A stretch of DNA of 10,156 nucleotides from CALCKU01 sp964571595 (GTDB taxonomy: Bacteria; Pseudomonadota; Alphaproteobacteria; Caulobacterales; Maricaulaceae). The notes beneath the pieces were generated by a model that ran no database searches, had not been told where the DNA came from, and saw only the letters and a program-made list of their open reading frames with translations. This document shows positions 8,022 through 10,156 of the stretch, in pieces (the stretch's first letter is position 1; every line of letters begins with the position of its first letter). The DNA is taken from NCBI GenBank assembly GCA_964571595.1, contig CAZNCJ010000079.1:1-10156 (forward strand). Direction: 5' to 3'. A program made the translations under genes and the position numbers.

Positions 8022-8228
8022 ATTGGCCTCATATGGTTGTCGGGTGTGGCTTTACACAGTTCTGGCTTCACTTTTGGGAAATTGCAAGCCTGATATATGA
8101 AGGTATATTATGCATTTTCGGTTATCGATTAGTCCCATTCTGCATCCAAATTAGATCTGAAATTAACTCAAAACTAAGTATTTTCCTTCATAAAATGCTC
8201 ACTGAATTCAAGTTCAATAGGGATTATA
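8022..8228. other. Divergent intergenic region between oxidoreductase and chaperone genes
   Basis: These 207 nt hold the start signals of two divergent genes: GAGG at 8027-8030 for the minus-strand GTG start, and AGGGA at 8219-8223 for the plus-strand ATG at 8229. A plus-strand promoter candidate lies at 8082-8111. For the minus strand the best pair I can see is TTGGAT, 17 nt, GATAAC, which is too weak to list as a promoter. I see no strong hairpin or riboswitch-like structure and no convincing small gene. Confidence 0.6.
8082..8111 (+). promoter_or_regulatory. Candidate sigma-70-like promoter for the chaperone/Cys-protein pair
   Basis: TTGCAA (8082-8087) and TATTAT (8106-8111) are separated by 18 nt. 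They match the -35 consensus at 4 of 6 and the -10 at 5 of 6 positions, and would give a leader of about 110 nt. The match is by eye in AT-rich DNA, so the call is tentative. Confidence 0.35.
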
Positions 8229-9080
8229 ATGGCTTTGAAACTTAAAAACTCTTTAGTGGCCAGTACGGCTTTAGCATTTAGCTTTGTGGTTGCTGGCTTA
8301 TTTGGCACGCAGCTTTCTCATGCTTTTGGGGTGGGCGTACAACCTTCTACGGTCGAAATGACCGTCAAACCGGGTGATCGTAAAACGCAAATAGTGACGA
8401 TCGGTAATGTTCACACTTCCAAAACAATATCTATGACAATGGGTCTTGCGGATTGGAGTCTGGATAAAAACGGTAAGCTCGCGCTTAGCCCTCCGGGTGA
8501 AAGCCCCCGCTCTGCTGCAGATTGGGTACGTTTTTCACCTGCCAAAGTCACTCTTAAGCCGGGTACATCCAGAGATGTGAAGGTTGAGATCAGCACACCT
8601 TATAAAATTGAGCATAAAGGCGATCACCGCTTTGCCCTACTCGCCAGTACGCTGCTACCAGAACTAGATGAACGCGGAGAAGCTTCAGGTGTCTGGAACC
8701 GTTACCAGCTTGCTTCATTGTTTTATCTGACGTTTACGCCATCTGAAAGCTTACCGGAGGTCACAAGTGTGGCGGTAAATGATGCGGACCCGTCAATTGT
8801 CACTTTGCAGATTAGAAATGAAGGCGATGCACATGCCCGCTTGCAAGGTACGGCTTTTGTAAAAGATGCAGGTGGTGAAGTTGTTATAGAAACGCCATTA
8901 AATGCGGTTGTTCTTAATGAAGGCGAACGCACATATAATTTTAAAGTCGATAATGAAGGCCAATTAGAAGCTGGCCAGCCTTACACGATTGATTTTACAC
9001 TTAAGAATACTTTCACACCTCAAAACAAATTTAGAGCTCTAAGCGTGCCTGTTGATACGTTGAGCTACGCCATGCCGTAA
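8229..9080 (+). CDS. Exported PapD-like periplasmic chaperone-fold protein
   Basis: 283 residues. A Sec signal peptide (basic MALKLKN, hydrophobic core 9-26, likely cut after SHA at 32) sends it to the periplasm. The mature N-domain (about 34-175) has the layout of a PapD chaperone: VQPSTVEMTVKPGDRKTQIVTIGN, DWSLDKNGKL, WVRFSPAKVTLKPGTSRDVKVEIS, HKGDHRFALLASTLLP, then RYQLASLFYLTFTP in the G1-strand position. Residues 176-275 form a second Ig-like beta domain. The Arg and Lys that anchor the subunit C-terminus in canonical pilus chaperones (PapD R8 and K112) are not evident. It could therefore be a divergent chaperone, or a structural protein of the same fold. ATG is set by AGGGA five nt upstream. 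It is followed after one base by a second exported protein, so the two are probably made and act together. No usher gene is in the window. Confidence 0.75.
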   Translation: MALKLKNSLVASTALAFSFVVAGLFGTQLSHAFGVGVQPSTVEMTVKPGDRKTQIVTIGNVHTSKTISMTMGLADWSLDKNGKLALSPPGESPRSAADWVRFSPAKVTLKPGTSRDVKVEISTPYKIEHKGDHRFALLASTLLPELDERGEASGVWNRYQLASLFYLTFTPSESLPEVTSVAVNDADPSIVTLQIRNEGDAHARLQGTAFVKDAGGEVVIETPLNAVVLNEGERTYNFKVDNEGQLEAGQPYTIDFTLKNTFTPQNKFRALSVPVDTLSYAMP

Positions 9081-9081
9081 T

Positions 9082-9939
9082 ATGCGCTATGAGCTTTTGA
9101 GACATAAGAAAATTTGGGGCAGTTTATCTGCCCTTTTTGTTCTTTCTTCTCAGGCTCACGCGAGTTTTTTGGATACGGATTTTTTCTGCCGTAACTTTGG
9201 CTGTGTTGTTGTTGCAGATGGGCGCAATGTCGATATTTATGATAATTGGCGCTTCTCTAGCAATAGCTGTTGCGTACCCATTGGCGAACAAATGATACCC
9301 TTTTCGCTAAATGTGAACACTTTGAATGTGACGGGCACATTGGATACAATCGCTGGAACAAACCCCACAGATATTGAAAGTTTTCAACTGGGTATAGCCC
9401 AAGACGGGGTCAATATTTCACAATCCGTATTTGATGATGGAGACGGTTTTCTCGATGCATCAGATAGTCTGGCAAAATTTTCTTTAAATTCAGCAACAGA
9501 TATAAAACTTGATGGTGCAGGACAGGAATACTCGCATAGTTTTTTCATCACATCACGAAACACACGCTTTTCATTACGCGCACGCGCTTCTCTGGCTGAA
9601 GCCACGGGTGATTTTGCGGACACACTAGACCTTGGGGATATACGTTTGCGCCCTTCCGTTCAGGATGAAGGGAATGATGACGGATTTAACTTTGGGAGCC
9701 GTGCCAATGCAGGCCAAGTTACGATCGTAAACGCGGTAGATGACCTTGGTGACCTAAGCGGTGCCTCGACGCAAATAATGGAATTTGGTAGAAATGCAGG
9801 CATACGGCAGCGCAATGGCGATATTGATCAGCAAACAATTCGTCTGGATTTCCTCTACACTATGCCGGATTACGACTTGTCCCTTGGCGTGGGCTCGTTG
9901 GATATTGATGTCATATTTGACTTTCACCGTGAACGTTAA
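9082..9939 (+). CDS. Exported protein of unknown function with four clustered cysteines
   Basis: I do not recognise this 285-residue protein. It has a Sec signal peptide (MRYELLRHKKIWG, hydrophobic 12-22, likely cut after QAHA at 27). The only cysteines of the mature part are C36, C41, C63 and C64, all near its N-terminus, which suggests two disulfides in an oxidising compartment. The rest is acidic, Asn/Asp/Ser-rich and strand-like, with an Asp-rich loop DDGDGFLDASD (118-128) that could bind calcium and a C-terminal alternating strand SLDIDVIFDFHRER. Its ATG is one base after the chaperone stop (TAATATG) and no clear ribosome site is seen, so translational coupling is likely. The pairing suggests it is a client or surface-structure subunit of the chaperone-like protein, but no pilin motif proves this. 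A strong hairpin follows it. Confidence 0.75.
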   Translation: MRYELLRHKKIWGSLSALFVLSSQAHASFLDTDFFCRNFGCVVVADGRNVDIYDNWRFSSNSCCVPIGEQMIPFSLNVNTLNVTGTLDTIAGTNPTDIESFQLGIAQDGVNISQSVFDDGDGFLDASDSLAKFSLNSATDIKLDGAGQEYSHSFFITSRNTRFSLRARASLAEATGDFADTLDLGDIRLRPSVQDEGNDDGFNFGSRANAGQVTIVNAVDDLGDLSGASTQIMEFGRNAGIRQRNGDIDQQTIRLDFLYTMPDYDLSLGVGSLDIDVIFDFHRER

Positions 9940-9978
9940 AATCACGCCTTAACCCACTGTAATCAAACAAAATAAAAA

Positions 9979-10001
9979 AAAGCGGGCTAAAAGCCCGCTT
10001 T
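9979..10001 (-). terminator. Strong rho-independent terminator for the minus-strand gene at the right edge
   Basis: A 10-bp stem (9979-9988 with 9992-10001, core GCGGGCT/AGCCCGC) closes on a 3-nt loop. Read on the minus strand it runs into eight Ts (complement of A 9974-9981). On the plus strand only TTT then AG follows, so it is a weaker stop for the chaperone/Cys-protein transcript, although it is well placed to serve both. Confidence 0.85.
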
Positions 10002-10003
10002 AG

Positions 10004-10156
10004 TTATGGTGGTGCCGGACCCTGAGGGTCAGGCACGCTGGTATTTGGTATAGTCTTGTCTGGCGGGTCAGTGTTACGCACCAGTTTAATGTTATCACGC
10101 GGTATGAGCGGGATTTTAACTCTGACCATGAGATTGTCAGACTGTCCCAGTTCAAT
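10004..10156 (-). CDS. C-terminal end of an unidentified protein with a Pro-rich tail (partial)
   Basis: On the minus strand an open frame runs from the window edge through 50 codons to a TAA at 10004-10006, immediately before the strong minus-strand terminator. The visible part begins IELGQSDNLMVRVKIPLIPR, goes on with DNIKLVRNTDPP, and ends in a Pro-rich stretch, VPDPQGPAPP. The stop-then-terminator arrangement and lack of interruptions make it a real gene end, but the sequence is too short to assign a family. It converges on the chaperone/Cys-protein pair. The start and most of the protein lie right of the window. Confidence 0.65.
   Translation of the reverse strand: MELGQSDNLMVRVKIPLIPRDNIKLVRNTDPPDKTIPNTSVPDPQGPAPP

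Noticed and set aside
8033..8245. Plus-strand open frame of 70 codons in the divergent intergenic region
   Set aside because: It overlaps the start of the chaperone gene in another frame, spans the candidate promoter, and has no convincing ribosome site or family features.
10018..10030. GACCCT-G-AGGGTC palindrome
   Set aside because: It lies within the coding end of the partial minus-strand gene, has a one-base loop and no T-run, and is explained by codons for Asp-Pro-Gln-Gly-Pro.

Overview
The window looks like chromosome of a Gram-negative alphaproteobacterium, probably a marine, moderately AT-rich one. The grounds are an AsmA-family envelope protein, a PapD-like periplasmic chaperone, two Sec-type signal peptides and CoA enzymes of proteobacterial type. 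The exact lineage is inference. I see no tRNA, rRNA, CRISPR array, insertion sequence or phage gene.

Layout. (1) Positions 1-3110, + strand: the C-terminal 1035 residues of an AsmA-family protein whose start lies left of the window. It contains a clear series of ~74-residue beta-rich repeats. A bidirectional terminator (3153-3183) separates it from a convergent minus-strand block. (2) Positions 8021 down to 3209, - strand: a cytoplasmic molybdopterin/4Fe-4S oxidoreductase (GTG start), then thiolase, an HSD17B4-type short-chain dehydrogenase and a MaoC hydratase. The last three are tightly packed (14 and 34 nt gaps) and form a beta-oxidation module that should run through (3R)-hydroxyacyl-CoA. 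A perfect 8-2-8 inverted repeat lies in the 97-nt gap upstream of the thiolase and is the best candidate operator in the window. (3) Positions 8229-9939, + strand, divergent from the oxidoreductase: an exported PapD-like chaperone-fold protein followed after one base by an unrecognised exported protein with four clustered cysteines. (4) Positions 10004-10156, - strand: the last 50 codons of another gene, with a Pro-rich tail, followed by a strong terminator at 9979-10001.

How the genes fit together. MaoC would hydrate trans-2-enoyl-CoA to the (3R)-hydroxy form, the SDR would oxidise it to 3-ketoacyl-CoA, and the thiolase would cleave it with CoA. These are the activities of the eukaryotic peroxisomal MFE-2/thiolase route, here as separate polypeptides. 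The acyl-CoA ligase and acyl-CoA dehydrogenase are not in the window, so the substrate is unknown. The molybdenum enzyme shares the strand but has no partner subunit here, and its link to the CoA genes is only positional. The chaperone and Cys-protein pair looks like a small envelope or surface-assembly operon without an usher in view.

The most unusual items are the AsmA repeat array, the inverted repeat at the thiolase promoter, the molybdoenzyme with no obvious Cys/Sec ligand, and the chaperone/Cys-protein pair. None of these proves a new system from sequence alone.
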